Positions 32,424 to 40,904 of a DNA stretch of 64,000 bases are shown here, in pieces. The notes beneath the pieces were generated by a model. The model made no database searches, was not told the DNA's origin, and worked only from the letters and a program-made list of their open reading frames with translations. This DNA is from Bemisia tabaci (Eukaryota > Arthropoda > Insecta > Hemiptera > Aleyrodidae), in contig NC_092801.1 in NCBI RefSeq assembly GCF_918797505.1, forward strand, positions 28,240,477-28,304,476, read 5' to 3'. A program made the translations under genes and the position numbers. Each line of letters starts with the position of its first letter. Position 1 is the stretch's first letter.

Positions 32424-33566
32424 ATGCTACCTACTTTTTCACAGGCAAAATTTGAACTGGGGGTGAGAACTTGCAGTGCGGATAACATTATGGATTCTGA
32501 GTATGCAAAATTTCTTCGTAGTGAATTTGAATATCCATTGTCAAAATTAAATCGTGAACGTGGTGGAGTTGAGCAACAACAACCTCTAATTAATATTTTT
32601 GATAGTGATTCTGATACTCTTCTCATTGAAAATCGAGAATTAGAGAAGGTAAATAAATCGACCTTTGCGGCTCCGAACAGAGATTTTTCAGGTTCACCAC
32701 TTATTCCTTCCCCTTCTTCTGTTTATGCTTCGGCGGAAAATAATAGTAAACATTCATTTTTAAATAGGAAAAGAGATTGCATTTTGGAGGAGGCCGTAAC
32801 TATCTTGGAAAATTCGAAAAATATAACACCTGATAATTATGAATCATTTGAATTTAGAGTAGAAAGATTAAAGAAACTCCAGGATATGTTTGACCAAATC
32901 CAGAGTGAAATTCTTGAAACAGGTGCCTCCAAAGAGGACATAATTGATTATCAACGGAAGTTTTCTGCAATAAGTGATGAAGCTCAAAGTCTATTTTTTA
33001 AAGCAAAAAAAGGGTTGAATAATGCTTGCTCGGCAAAATTTAATTCTTCCGCGGCTGCATCTAGGGCTCATCTCAAGTTGCCAAAAATTAAATTACCGAG
33101 GTTTAATGGAAAGAATCTATCAGATTGGTCAGTGTTTCAGGGCTTATTTGAAGCCACAATTCATAATTCAACTGCTTTAAGTAACAATGAAAAATTCCAA
33201 TATTTGCTGGCACAGCTTGATGATGAACCTCTTAGATTAATTAAAAATTTGGAACTTACTTCGGACAACTATTTAGTGGCGTGGAAATTATTAGTTGATT
33301 ATTACCGTAATGAAAGAAGGTTGTTGACTCACCATCTTATTAGTCTTTTAGATTTGCCTGAATTAACAGCTACAAATTTATCTCTTTTTTATTCTAAAAT
33401 AAAAGAAAACATGCAAGCTTTGGAAGCTTTGGGATTGAAACCAGAAAATTATTGCTCATTGTTAGTAGTTGTATTATTGAGAAAATTTAACAATTACCAT
33501 AAAAGGAGGTTTGAAGATTTTCGGGACGAGAAAAACAAAAATGCCAACTGTGGAAGAAATTTGTGA
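32424..33566 (+). CDS. gag: BEL/Pao Gag
   Basis: 380 codons. Residues ~210-360 (KLPKIKLPRFNGKNLSDWSV onward, through LAQLDDEPLRLIKNL and YYRNERRLLTHHL) match the DUF1759-type capsid region of Pao gag proteins, which assembles the cytoplasmic particle that packages element RNA. The preceding ~200 residues are charged and helix-prone, as is usual. The zinc knuckles expected of the nucleocapsid are not in this frame; they open the pol frame, so gag and pol were meant to be read together. The first ATG is at 32,424, but an acceptor-like CTTTTTCACAG ends at 32,444. If the leader is spliced, the second ATG at 32,490 (MDSEYAKF) would be the start. The frame runs into pol through a 56-bp overlap and then ends in residues unlike the family. 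Confidence 0.92.
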   Translation: MLPTFSQAKFELGVRTCSADNIMDSEYAKFLRSEFEYPLSKLNRERGGVEQQQPLINIFDSDSDTLLIENRELEKVNKSTFAAPNRDFSGSPLIPSPSSVYASAENNSKHSFLNRKRDCILEEAVTILENSKNITPDNYESFEFRVERLKKLQDMFDQIQSEILETGASKEDIIDYQRKFSAISDEAQSLFFKAKKGLNNACSAKFNSSAAASRAHLKLPKIKLPRFNGKNLSDWSVFQGLFEATIHNSTALSNNEKFQYLLAQLDDEPLRLIKNLELTSDNYLVAWKLLVDYYRNERRLLTHHLISLLDLPELTATNLSLFYSKIKENMQALEALGLKPENYCSLLVVVLLRKFNNYHKRRFEDFRDEKNKNANCGRNL

Positions 33567-36500
33567 ATATTTGCATACGGAAATTTCTCAGTTTTCAGAG
33601 AGTGAACAAAATAGGCAAAAGCCAAATCAAAAGTGTCAAAAACCTGTCACTGGGCCACCAGTGAGAGCTCTTCAAGTTGGAAATTTAGATGAATCTTCTC
33701 GTACAGAAAAATTCAAACCTTCTACAAACATTAATGGTAATAATTCAAAACCGGGGAATTCGCTATCACCGTACTTTAAATGTGTTCAGTGCCAACCAAA
33801 TCCAAACCATGCTACGGCGCAATGTAGAAAATTTAATAATATGAGTCCTGAGGCTAGAAGGGATTTGGTGGTTCAGCACAGACTTTGTTTCAATTGCCTT
33901 TCTAACTCTCACGGCGTTAAAGACTGTAAGAGCAAAAAATGTAGTATTTGTTCTAAAAGTCATCATACAAAATTGCACGTAGCTCAGAATACCGCATTGC
34001 CTACTCAGATGTACCAACATACCCCAGCATCGGAGAAATCAGTTCTTGGAAAAATGGACCCTACTTCGACTCTTAGTTCCTCCTCACACCAAAATAATGT
34101 AAATGTCACTTGTCATGTGAGTGAAACTAGACAATGTACAGCGATCCTTCCAACAATTCAGGTTTTATTAACGGCAAAAAACGGCCGAACGCTGTTAGCT
34201 CGAGCTATTCTCGACTGTGGAGCGGATCAAGGAATTTTAAGAGCGGAATGTTGTCAAAAATTAAAGTTGAAACCAAACCTTAACGGCTCATCAGTTTCTG
34301 GTTTGTCAGAAACTCCGGTTGAGACCAAGGGATCTGTTGAAATAACTATTTCAACGCCGGGAGGAAAGGTCGTGGCACCGGATTACCCTATGACAGTGGT
34401 AAAAAATATAACGGGATTATTGCCCTCTGTTCCTCTGGATCCGAAACTTAAAAAACTTTTGCGAAATTATCCTTTAGCAGATGAAACATTTGATGCACCT
34501 GGTAAACCAGACCTGCTATTAGGAATCGACCTGTATGCTGTAATAGTTACAGGAGGTCCGATAACTCTCGGTCCGTCACTTCCTGCCCTAATTCCGACTA
34601 TATTTGGATATGTCGTTATTGGGAAGTCTTTTAACCCTCTCCCTTCCATGCATTCAGAGCCATTGCGCCCTCCAGAATGTACTTCATCCACAGTGCTTGT
34701 GTGTTGTAACATTCAAAGTCAAGTGGAAAATTTTTGGAAAATGGAAGAAGCCGATCCACCGTTGGCTCGGAAACCGGAAGATGAATTTGCTGAAAAGTTC
34801 TATCAGGAGACTACAATTCAGCTTCCGAACAAAAAGTATCAAGTTCGCCTACCCTTCCGCCCCCAAGCGTCCCATCTTGGTGAATCTCGTTCAATTGCTT
34901 TGAAACGGTTTCATCAGTTGGAGGCAAGATTACAAAAGAATCCCAGATTAAAAGAAATGTATGTTAAATTTATGTCCGATTATTTAGAAAATGGCTATAT
35001 GAAGCCAGTTCCTACTCCTTCTACAGAGGTGCCACATTTCTATATGAGTCATCATGGAGTGATAAACGAAACCTCAAGTACAACAAAATTAAGAACGGTG
35101 TTTAATGCTAGCATGAAGACTTCAAACGGGTTATCTTTGAATGACCTATTGTTACCTGGTCCCTCTTTATTGGAAGAGATACCGACTATTTTGTTAAATT
35201 TTCGTAGACATAGGACTGTTTTCTCGGGGGATATAAAGCAAATGTACTTACAAATTGAGTTAGCCCCATGTGATCATTTGTATCAATTAATTTTGTGGCG
35301 ATCTGAGCCTTATTTACCTCTTCAAACATATGCTTTGACTACAGTAACTTTCGGAGTTAATTGTTCCCCCTTTCTGGCGATTCGAACAATAAAAAAATTA
35401 ATAGAAGACCACGGTCATAAATACCCTAGAGCTGCAAAAGCTCTTTACGCAAGTCTTTATATGGATGACTTGATACATGGAGAGAGGGATGAGAGAAAAG
35501 CTCGGGAATTGCTTGAAGAGGTAATCTTATTGTTAGAAGAAGGAGGTTTTTTTATGAGAAAGTGGACTTCTAATTCACAATATGTTTTGGAGGGTTTTCC
35601 CATAGGTGATCTTGAGATGCCAAAAGGGAACCCTGAGGATCCACAACATAAAATTCTTGGTATTCAGTGGTCTCCGGAAAAAGACGCCTTCACTTACAAA
35701 ATAATTAGTATGCCAGCTCCAACCACAAAACGGAGCTTACTCTCTCTTATTGCTTCAATATTTGATCCTTGTGGCTGGCTGACAGCAGTCATTTTTAAGG
35801 TAAAAGTATTTATGCAGGAATTATGGTTGATAAGTGTGGACTGGGATGATCCCTTGCCAAAGGAGGTAATTTTTAAATGGGAAAATTTCGTGGACCAACT
35901 CCCTTGTTTGAGTAAAATATCTATCCCAAGGCTTATTGACACTGAAGGGAGGAAGGTGCAAGTATGCTGTTTCTGTGATGCGAGTGAGGCTGGCATAGCA
36001 AGTTTGATGTATGTAAGGATACCACCTCTACCTTCTGAAGAGAATCATAAGGCAAAGATTCAATTAGTTTTTGGAAAATCAAAAGTAGCGCCTTTAAAAA
36101 AGATATCAATACCTAGATTAGAACTTTGTGCAGCATTGTTGTCGGCCACGTTGATAAAAAAGTATGTTCCTAAATTGAAGGAGTTTTTTGGTGTTGAACA
36201 AATTTTTTCATGGTCTGATTCAACAATTGCGTTGACATGGATTCAGACTCCAAGTTATCGGTTAAAAACGTTTGTTTCCAACAGGGTGGTACAGATACAA
36301 GAATTAAAGGAAAAAGTTATTTGGAAACATGTGGAAGGTAAGGATAATCCGGCGGATTTAGCAAGTAGAGGTCTTTTACCTAAGGAAATATTACAGAATT
36401 ATTTCTATTGGGAGGGACCACAATGGCTGAAAGAGAAAATAGAGAAATGGCCGGAGTCTATTACAACGTTACCATCCAGCCAAAAATTACCGGAATTAAA

Positions 36501-38058
36501 AGTAATAAGTCCCACCTTAATTGTGAAACAAATAGAACAGGAAATTAAAGATGAGGAAATAAAAATACCTCATTTGTCAACGTGGACAAAAACAATTAAT
36601 GCTATGGCTTATGTTCGTAGATTTCTGGTCCGAAAAATATTATTAGTTGATAATATTAAAAAATTGGAAAAGATTAAAACAGGAAAATTTACTGCGGAGG
36701 AGTTACAGTTAGCGGAAACAAAAACTCTCCTTTTAATTCAAAAGGATAGTTTTAGGGGGGAGAGACTTTTGATAGAAAAAGGCGAACGTTTACCATCGAA
36801 ATTTAACGCGGTAAAGCGGTTGACACCATTTTTAGATCCAAATGGCTTGATGCGCGCTGGAGGCCGGCTAGCGCATGCAACAGTACCAGAATCAGTGCGT
36901 TATCCCTTACTTCTTCCGTCGCGTCACCCGTTAGTAAAATTATTAGTTGTTTATTATCACCGGAAAAATTTGCATGCACCATCACAATTACTCCAATCGC
37001 TACTAAGGCAGAAATTCTGGATTTTAGCTGCCAGGCGACTGACGCGGATGGTTGTGAATGAGTGTATCGCCTGTTTCAGGGTAAAGCCGTCAAGTGTCTC
37101 CCCTCCTCTCATGGGAAATCTCCCCGCAACCAGGGTTCAACAAAGCCCCCCTTTCTTTAAAACAGCTCTTGATTTTTGTGGCCCATTCCAAGTGAAGATC
37201 CATCAAACTAGATTCGCTCGAGTGTTTGCCGTATATGTTTGTGTATTTGTTTGTATGAGCGTAAAGGCTGTTCATTTGGAAATGGTGTCAAATTTAACAA
37301 CTGATGCCTTTGTTGCTGCTTTGCAGCGTTTCGTGTCAAGAAGGGGGTTACCTAGTTATATTTATTGTGATAATGCCAGTAACCATACAGGAGCTGCAAA
37401 TAGATTTTTGAAACTTATATCGGGAACAGAGCCGGAGCTGGTCCATTTTTCTGTGAACAATAAGGTTGAATTCCACTTTAACGTGCCAATGGGACCTCAT
37501 TTAGGGGGACTTTATGAAGCAGCAGTTAAGAGTTTCAAATATCATTTTAAAAGGGTTTGTGGTTTGACAGTTCTCACCCAGGAGGAGTTTCAGACTCTTA
37601 CGTCACGAATTGAAGCAGTTCTCAATTCGCGGCCATTAACTCCGCTGTCTTCCGATCACAGGGATTTGCAGGTTCTCACCCCTGGACATTTTTTGATAGG
37701 AAGACCTTTAAGTTCTCTTCCGGAGAAAAAGTACGATATTGAAAACCCCCCTTTCTTGCAGCGGTGGACGTACGTTGAGTTCTTTGCACAGGCTTTTTGG
37801 GAAAGATGGCATTTTGAATATCTCCACACGTTGCAAGAGAGGTCCAAGTGGTTAGAAGTCACCAAGAGTATAAAGGAAGGAACGTTAGTTTTGATTCACG
37901 ATGCGCAGGCACCCCCGCTCACATGGAAAAGAGGGCGAATTGCTAAAATTTTCCCAGATCCTGATGGGCATGTAAGGGTGGCTGAAGTAATTACTGCCAC
38001 GGGAATGCTCAGGAGGCCTGTAATCAAATTGTACCCGTTGCCAATAATGTCCCCTTAA
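33511..38058 (+). CDS. pol: BEL/Pao Pol polyprotein (nucleocapsid, protease, RT, RNase H, integrase)
   Basis: About 1,515 open codons. CCHC-type knuckles lie at residues ~91-155 (CVQCQPNPNHATAQC and CFNCLSNSHGVKDC). The aspartic protease motif AILDCGADQG is at ~230, with Cys where Ser or Thr usually follows the catalytic Asp. RT has SGDIKQMYLQIEL near 573 and LYMDDLIHG near 650. RNase H has CFCDASEAG (~822), IPRLELCAALL and WSDSTIALTW (~902). The integrase zinc region HRKNLHA...CIACFR is at ~1,150-1,190. The integrase core acidic residues fall near 1,220 (ALDFCGPF), 1,286 (YCDNASNHTG) and 1,335 (LGGLYEAAVK). A DUF5641-like tail ends RRPVIKLYPLP. The frame is +1 relative to gag. It opens with a TTG codon, and the first ATG is at 33,541, so it is probably reached by +1 frameshifting, or an extra base lies in the A-rich stretch 33,527-33,540. 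No internal stop: potentially active. Confidence 0.96.
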   Translation: MKIFGTRKTKMPTVEEICEYLHTEISQFSESEQNRQKPNQKCQKPVTGPPVRALQVGNLDESSRTEKFKPSTNINGNNSKPGNSLSPYFKCVQCQPNPNHATAQCRKFNNMSPEARRDLVVQHRLCFNCLSNSHGVKDCKSKKCSICSKSHHTKLHVAQNTALPTQMYQHTPASEKSVLGKMDPTSTLSSSSHQNNVNVTCHVSETRQCTAILPTIQVLLTAKNGRTLLARAILDCGADQGILRAECCQKLKLKPNLNGSSVSGLSETPVETKGSVEITISTPGGKVVAPDYPMTVVKNITGLLPSVPLDPKLKKLLRNYPLADETFDAPGKPDLLLGIDLYAVIVTGGPITLGPSLPALIPTIFGYVVIGKSFNPLPSMHSEPLRPPECTSSTVLVCCNIQSQVENFWKMEEADPPLARKPEDEFAEKFYQETTIQLPNKKYQVRLPFRPQASHLGESRSIALKRFHQLEARLQKNPRLKEMYVKFMSDYLENGYMKPVPTPSTEVPHFYMSHHGVINETSSTTKLRTVFNASMKTSNGLSLNDLLLPGPSLLEEIPTILLNFRRHRTVFSGDIKQMYLQIELAPCDHLYQLILWRSEPYLPLQTYALTTVTFGVNCSPFLAIRTIKKLIEDHGHKYPRAAKALYASLYMDDLIHGERDERKARELLEEVILLLEEGGFFMRKWTSNSQYVLEGFPIGDLEMPKGNPEDPQHKILGIQWSPEKDAFTYKIISMPAPTTKRSLLSLIASIFDPCGWLTAVIFKVKVFMQELWLISVDWDDPLPKEVIFKWENFVDQLPCLSKISIPRLIDTEGRKVQVCCFCDASEAGIASLMYVRIPPLPSEENHKAKIQLVFGKSKVAPLKKISIPRLELCAALLSATLIKKYVPKLKEFFGVEQIFSWSDSTIALTWIQTPSYRLKTFVSNRVVQIQELKEKVIWKHVEGKDNPADLASRGLLPKEILQNYFYWEGPQWLKEKIEKWPESITTLPSSQKLPELKVISPTLIVKQIEQEIKDEEIKIPHLSTWTKTINAMAYVRRFLVRKILLVDNIKKLEKIKTGKFTAEELQLAETKTLLLIQKDSFRGERLLIEKGERLPSKFNAVKRLTPFLDPNGLMRAGGRLAHATVPESVRYPLLLPSRHPLVKLLVVYYHRKNLHAPSQLLQSLLRQKFWILAARRLTRMVVNECIACFRVKPSSVSPPLMGNLPATRVQQSPPFFKTALDFCGPFQVKIHQTRFARVFAVYVCVFVCMSVKAVHLEMVSNLTTDAFVAALQRFVSRRGLPSYIYCDNASNHTGAANRFLKLISGTEPELVHFSVNNKVEFHFNVPMGPHLGGLYEAAVKSFKYHFKRVCGLTVLTQEEFQTLTSRIEAVLNSRPLTPLSSDHRDLQVLTPGHFLIGRPLSSLPEKKYDIENPPFLQRWTYVEFFAQAFWERWHFEYLHTLQERSKWLEVTKSIKEGTLVLIHDAQAPPLTWKRGRIAKIFPDPDGHVRVAEVITATGMLRRPVIKLYPLPIMSP

Positions 38059-38073
38059 CATTGACTTTCTAGA
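38059..38073 (+). promoter_or_regulatory. Candidate splice acceptor before ORF3
   Basis: TTGACTTTCTAG ends at 38,072 and the ORF3 ATG follows after one base. Pol and ORF3 share a frame but are separated by TAA and TGA stops, so readthrough is unlikely and splicing or re-initiation is needed. Confidence 0.35.
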
Positions 38074-38466
38074 ATGGAGAAGAACGGTTTCCTGTCCCTC
38101 CCGACCCCCTCAAAGGATGAACTCCCCCTCCCGACCCCCTCAAAGGATGAACTCTCCCTCCCGACCCCCTCAAAGGATGAACGCTCCCTCCCGACCCCTT
38201 TAAAGGATGGCTTCCCTCTACCTGCCCCGTCAAGACATCAATCCCCCGTCCCCAACCCCTCCGAAAATGAACTTCCCAAATCTGGTCCTGATAAGACTGA
38301 GGCTTCAACTCCCTTCGGCAAAAAAGAAGACGATCCTAATGCTAAGTACCGAGGTCTGGACAGACATTCAAATTTTGCGTTAACTGCTACTCTGGCATTT
38401 GATGATCTGTACTACAGAAATCACATGGCCATTATAAAAAATATAGAGCGGGAAAAAAGGGAATAA
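38074..38466 (+). CDS. Accessory ORF3: proline-rich 10-residue-repeat protein
   Basis: 130 codons, starting 15 bp after the pol stop. Residues ~9-70 are a tandem repeat of the decapeptide PTPSKDELPL and variants, encoded by an exact 30-bp DNA repeat. The C-terminal ~40 residues (HSNFALTATLAFDDLYY, then NIEREKRE) are non-repetitive, mixed and helix-prone. There is no signal peptide, membrane segment or env-like feature, so it is not an envelope. Proline/charged repeats are usually disordered and often bind partners, but no family is recognised. It lies in sense orientation inside the element, between pol and the RING ORF, and probably belongs to the element rather than to a host gene. The start is the only ATG before the repeat, one base after an acceptor-like CTTTCTAG. 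Confidence 0.65.
   Translation: MEKNGFLSLPTPSKDELPLPTPSKDELSLPTPSKDERSLPTPLKDGFPLPAPSRHQSPVPNPSENELPKSGPDKTEASTPFGKKEDDPNAKYRGLDRHSNFALTATLAFDDLYYRNHMAIIKNIEREKRE
38101..38280 (+). repeat. 30-bp coding minisatellite in ORF3
   Basis: CCGACCCCCTCAAAGGATGA starts at 38,101, 38,131, 38,161 and (diverged) 38,191. Two further degenerate 30-bp units run to 38,280. Because 30 is a multiple of three, the repeat can expand without breaking the frame. Confidence 0.93.
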
Positions 38467-38534
38467 AATCAAAAGCCCCTTCTCCCATCCTCCACTCCTT
38501 CCCCCCAAAATTTTTAGTAAAAGTTTATCCTAAT

Positions 38535-38567
38535 CTAACCCTCGTTCTCTTCGGGTACTGTTTCAGT
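38535..38567 (+). promoter_or_regulatory. Candidate branch point and splice acceptor before the RING ORF
   Basis: CTAAC at 38,535-38,539 matches a branch-point consensus and lies ~27 bp before TACTGTTTCAG (AG at 38,565-38,566), with a pyrimidine-rich stretch between. The RING ATG follows after one base. This layout would let the RING protein be made from a spliced RNA, as env is in insect retroviruses. Confidence 0.45.
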
Positions 38568-39065
38568 ATGCAGCGATCACGATCCTATCGAACGCGAATT
38601 TTGAAACGATGGAGAGCGGTTATGAAGTGTCCCATTTGTTTATTCACCGCTGAGCCCCCATTCGAGTTGTGCAGTAACGGGCATCGAATTTGTCACCAAT
38701 GCCGGGTTCGATTACAAAGTTGCCCAATCTGCAGAGTTTCCCTGGCGAAAAACGTTAAGGATCGGGCCATGGAAGAGTTGCATAAAGCACTACGGCCACC
38801 ACCGACGGATAGGAATGTATTGAATGAGGACAGTGAGGAGGAAGAAGAAGCGGAAAGACGAGAAGATTGGCGTGTTCTGGAGAGGGCAAGGCCACAGAGG
38901 AGAGAAGAAGAGAGGCATGAGGCAAGGCAAGAACAGATGGGTTTGGAATCGTTGTCAGTTGAGGCGCTAGCAGAAAGGATAGAGGCTATTAAGTTAACCC
39001 TACCAAGACACCTTTGGGCTGTGGCCCGCCTGAACCCAGGCGGAGGGGCCATCCTCGATATTTAA
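38568..39065 (+). CDS. Accessory ORF4: SIAH-type RING-finger protein carried by the retrotransposon
   Basis: 165 codons. Residues 21-55 form a complete C3HC4 RING (Cys21, 24, 35, His39, Cys42, 45, 52, 55) with the spacing C-x2-C-x10-C-x3-H-x2-C-x2-C-x6-C-x2-C. This spacing and wording (CPICLFTAEPPFELCSNGHR, CRVRLQSCPICRVSL) match the RING of SIAH/seven-in-absentia E3 ubiquitin ligases. Family knowledge: such RINGs recruit an E2 enzyme and promote ubiquitin transfer. The SIAH zinc-finger and substrate-binding domains are absent; instead there is an acidic patch (EDSEEEEEAERRED, ~88-100), a charged helix (~100-124) and a short C-terminal helix. The N-terminus is basic. It lies in sense orientation between pol and the 3' LTR and ends 122 bp before the LTR. 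Capture from a host gene and a role in protein turnover or defence evasion are inferences. Confidence 0.85.
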   Translation: MQRSRSYRTRILKRWRAVMKCPICLFTAEPPFELCSNGHRICHQCRVRLQSCPICRVSLAKNVKDRAMEELHKALRPPPTDRNVLNEDSEEEEEAERREDWRVLERARPQRREEERHEARQEQMGLESLSVEALAERIEAIKLTLPRHLWAVARLNPGGGAILDI

Positions 39066-39156
39066 TTAGGTCCCTCCCCTGGTTCGGTGCTAATACCCTC
39101 CCTTTCTGGGCTCTTCAGGATGATGCCTGGTAGGGGGTGGACGTCTGTCTCGGTCT

Positions 39157-39187
39157 GAACCCCTAAAGGGGTTCAGGGCGGGCTGGA
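39157..39187 (+). promoter_or_regulatory. Hairpin and weak polypurine tract before the 3' LTR
   Basis: GAACCCCT-AA-AGGGGTTC is a perfect 8-bp stem (39,157-39,174). It is followed by AGGGCGGGCTGGA directly against the LTR, which is purine-rich but interrupted, so it is only a fair plus-strand primer. Confidence 0.55.
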
Positions 39188-39413
39188 TGTCCAAGCCCCG
39201 ATCGGCATCAGCTGATGGAGCTTCGGAAAGGGAGGAGTTTCTTTTGTAAAAAAGTTTTATAATGTTAACCTAAAAAGTTTGTCGAAGAAGTGAAAGTCTT
39301 GGATTGTTGTTCTCTTTAGTTTTTCTTCTGATAAAAGTTTATTCCCACCCAAAAGTGAGTATTACTTCTCCTGCGGTTCCTGTAAGGTTCCTGATCCCCC
39401 CCAATATTCTTCA
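39188..39413 (+). repeat. 3' LTR of BEL/Pao element
   Basis: 226 bp, identical to the 5' LTR except for one fewer T near 39,320. GTTAA target duplication follows at 39,414-39,418. Confidence 0.97.
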
Positions 39414-39470
39414 GTTAACATTGCGCGTAATAATATTTAGCTTTCATTCATCGATTCTCACGTTCAGTAA

Positions 39471-39735
39471 ACTGTCGGGCCAAGGAAATACGCTGTACAA
39501 ACATTTACCCGTTGCCAAAGTTATTTTGTTTAAATTATTATACATACTTCCTCTAAGACTTGTGAACTTTTGTATTTGAATATCTCAGATAAAGTTCTAA
39601 GCAATTCAATCTATTAATTCTGAAAATTCATCTGAAAAATATTTTGAACTTTCTTCACAAAGAAATATTTCAGCTAGAAAAAATTTGCAGCGTCGGAATT
39701 TTTTTATACGGCGTTCTTTCTAAGGACGGAAGAAT
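39471..39735. repeat. MITE family A, diverged copy
   Basis: GGGCCAAGGAAATACGCTGT, then CCCGTTGCCAAAG at the left; ATACGGCGTTCTTTCTAAGG and ACGGAAGAAT at the right. It lies only about 50 bp from the retrotransposon end. Confidence 0.65.
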
Positions 39736-40008
39736 ACGTGTCACTCACCAGAAGCCCTTTTTAGAGCAACCTCAATGAATTAAATGTACTCACACGCTTG
39801 TAAGTCTTTCAGCATAGCACTCAGTGTCAAAACCAAATCTTTACCTGTAACAAACGAAAAATCGCAAAATTAAAACCAGCTCATAGAAATTCCGATTCAC
39901 CGAATTTCAAAATTCACGGACCCGCGGGAACAAAACAAAACTGCACCCTTAATGGTCAGCACCGATTGAAATTAAACTTTCGTGGACGACCTGTCACCAG
40001 CACTCCAG

Positions 40009-40172
40009 CAGTGGCGTGGCGTGCTTTGCGATGTATCGATTGATATACCATTAAAACCTATGGTAAAGGATCGATAAACAGGGTGCTCGCACCGAACACC
40101 TAAATAATCGATTCTTTACTATTGTTTCATAAGTGTTAAATATCGATAATCGATCATTCCCGCCTCGCCACC
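40009..40172. repeat. hAT-like MITE family J, copy 1
   Basis: Starts CAGTGGCGTGGCGTGCTTTG and has the family's GCGATGTATCGAT, GTAAAGGATCGATAAACAGG and ATAATCGATTCTTTAC blocks. The right tip (CGCCTCGCCACCG) is diverged, and no target duplication was found. Confidence 0.6.
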
Positions 40173-40230
40173 GGTCAACAGAAACCTGACGCGATTTTGG
40201 TGAATGGGAGGGACAACCGGGCTTTGAACT

Positions 40231-40379
40231 CAGTGGTGAAACGTGAATAATCGGCTATATATGCCCGTTCAGATCCACAGTAAATAATCGATTATTTGCG
40301 AACGCTGTAATAATCGATCCTTTCCCATAGATTCAAATGGCAGAACAATCAAACTATCGCAAAGCACGCCACGCCACTG
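40231..40379. mobile_element. hAT-like MITE family J, copy 2
   Basis: Left CAGTGGTGAAACGTG, right TATCGCAAAGCACGCCACGC then CACTG. Flanks TTTGAACT and TTTGAATT match at 7 of 8 bases, consistent with an 8-bp hAT duplication. Confidence 0.7.
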
Positions 40380-40650
40380 TTTGAATTTAAATTCTATTCG
40401 ACGGTCTGTAATGGTTCCATTTGTGACCTTTGTTCGCGGTGGTAATTCGGGCGATCCCCGGCCGTTATTTGTCGCTTTTCTGACTTCAAGGCATAATTGC
40501 GGTTCGATATGAGCCGTGTTGCCCATACAACCGTATGCTTCCTAGGGCTCATGTCGAATGAAAGGTTGATCCCTTACATGAGGGGGCGACGCGTTCAGCC
40601 ACGATCATGGGACAAGGCGGTTATGGCATGGATCGGCAATGTGTGCTGAT
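40380..40650. other. Gene-free spacer
   Basis: A weak inverted pair (TTCGATATGAGCCGTG facing GGGCTCATGTCGAA, 40,502-40,558) is visible. No gene. Confidence 0.4.
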
Positions 40651-40815
40651 CAGTGGCGTGACGTGCTTTGCGATATATCGATTGTTATGTCATTTAAATC
40701 TATGGAAAAGGATCGATAATCAGGGTGTTCGCAGCGAACACCTTGGTAATCGATTCTTTGCCATAGGTTTAAATGGCAGAACAGCGATATATCGCAAAGC
40801 ACGCCACGCCACTGT
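40651..40815. mobile_element. hAT-like MITE family J, copy 3
   Basis: CAGTGGCGTGACGTGCTTTG and the inverse CAAAGCACGCCACGCCACTG. Flanks GTGCTGAT and GTGCTAAT match at 7 of 8 bases. The interior has GTGTTCGC-AGCGAACACC, itself a palindrome. Confidence 0.8.
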
Positions 40816-40904
40816 GTGCTAATCCTGCTCCGCCACTTGTATGCGGGTTGGGTCGTGGCCGTAGCTGTCGCGAGAGGTCACTTTTGAAGGCTGGCTCATG
40901 TAGA

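Larger units (their letters stand above)
31726..39413 (+). mobile_element. Complete, young BEL/Pao LTR retrotransposon with two accessory ORFs
   Basis: Both LTRs begin TGTCC and end TTCA. GTTAA is duplicated exactly at 31,721-31,725 and 39,414-39,418, the 5-bp duplication usual for BEL/Pao. The LTRs are 227 and 226 bp and differ by one T in a T-run, so the insertion is recent. Internal order: leader with primer-site TGG directly after the LTR, gag, pol (protease, RT, RNase H, integrase, C-terminal DUF5641-like tail), a proline-rich repeat ORF, a RING-finger ORF, then the 3' LTR. The first two products make the particle and copy and insert the DNA; the last two are unusual additions. All frames are open. 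The only break is a gag-to-pol frame change. Confidence 0.97.

Noticed and set aside
38074..39065. Accessory frames of the BEL element as an envelope gene
   Set aside because: No signal peptide, transmembrane segment, furin-like site or glycosylation-rich ectodomain; one is a repeat protein and the other a RING protein.
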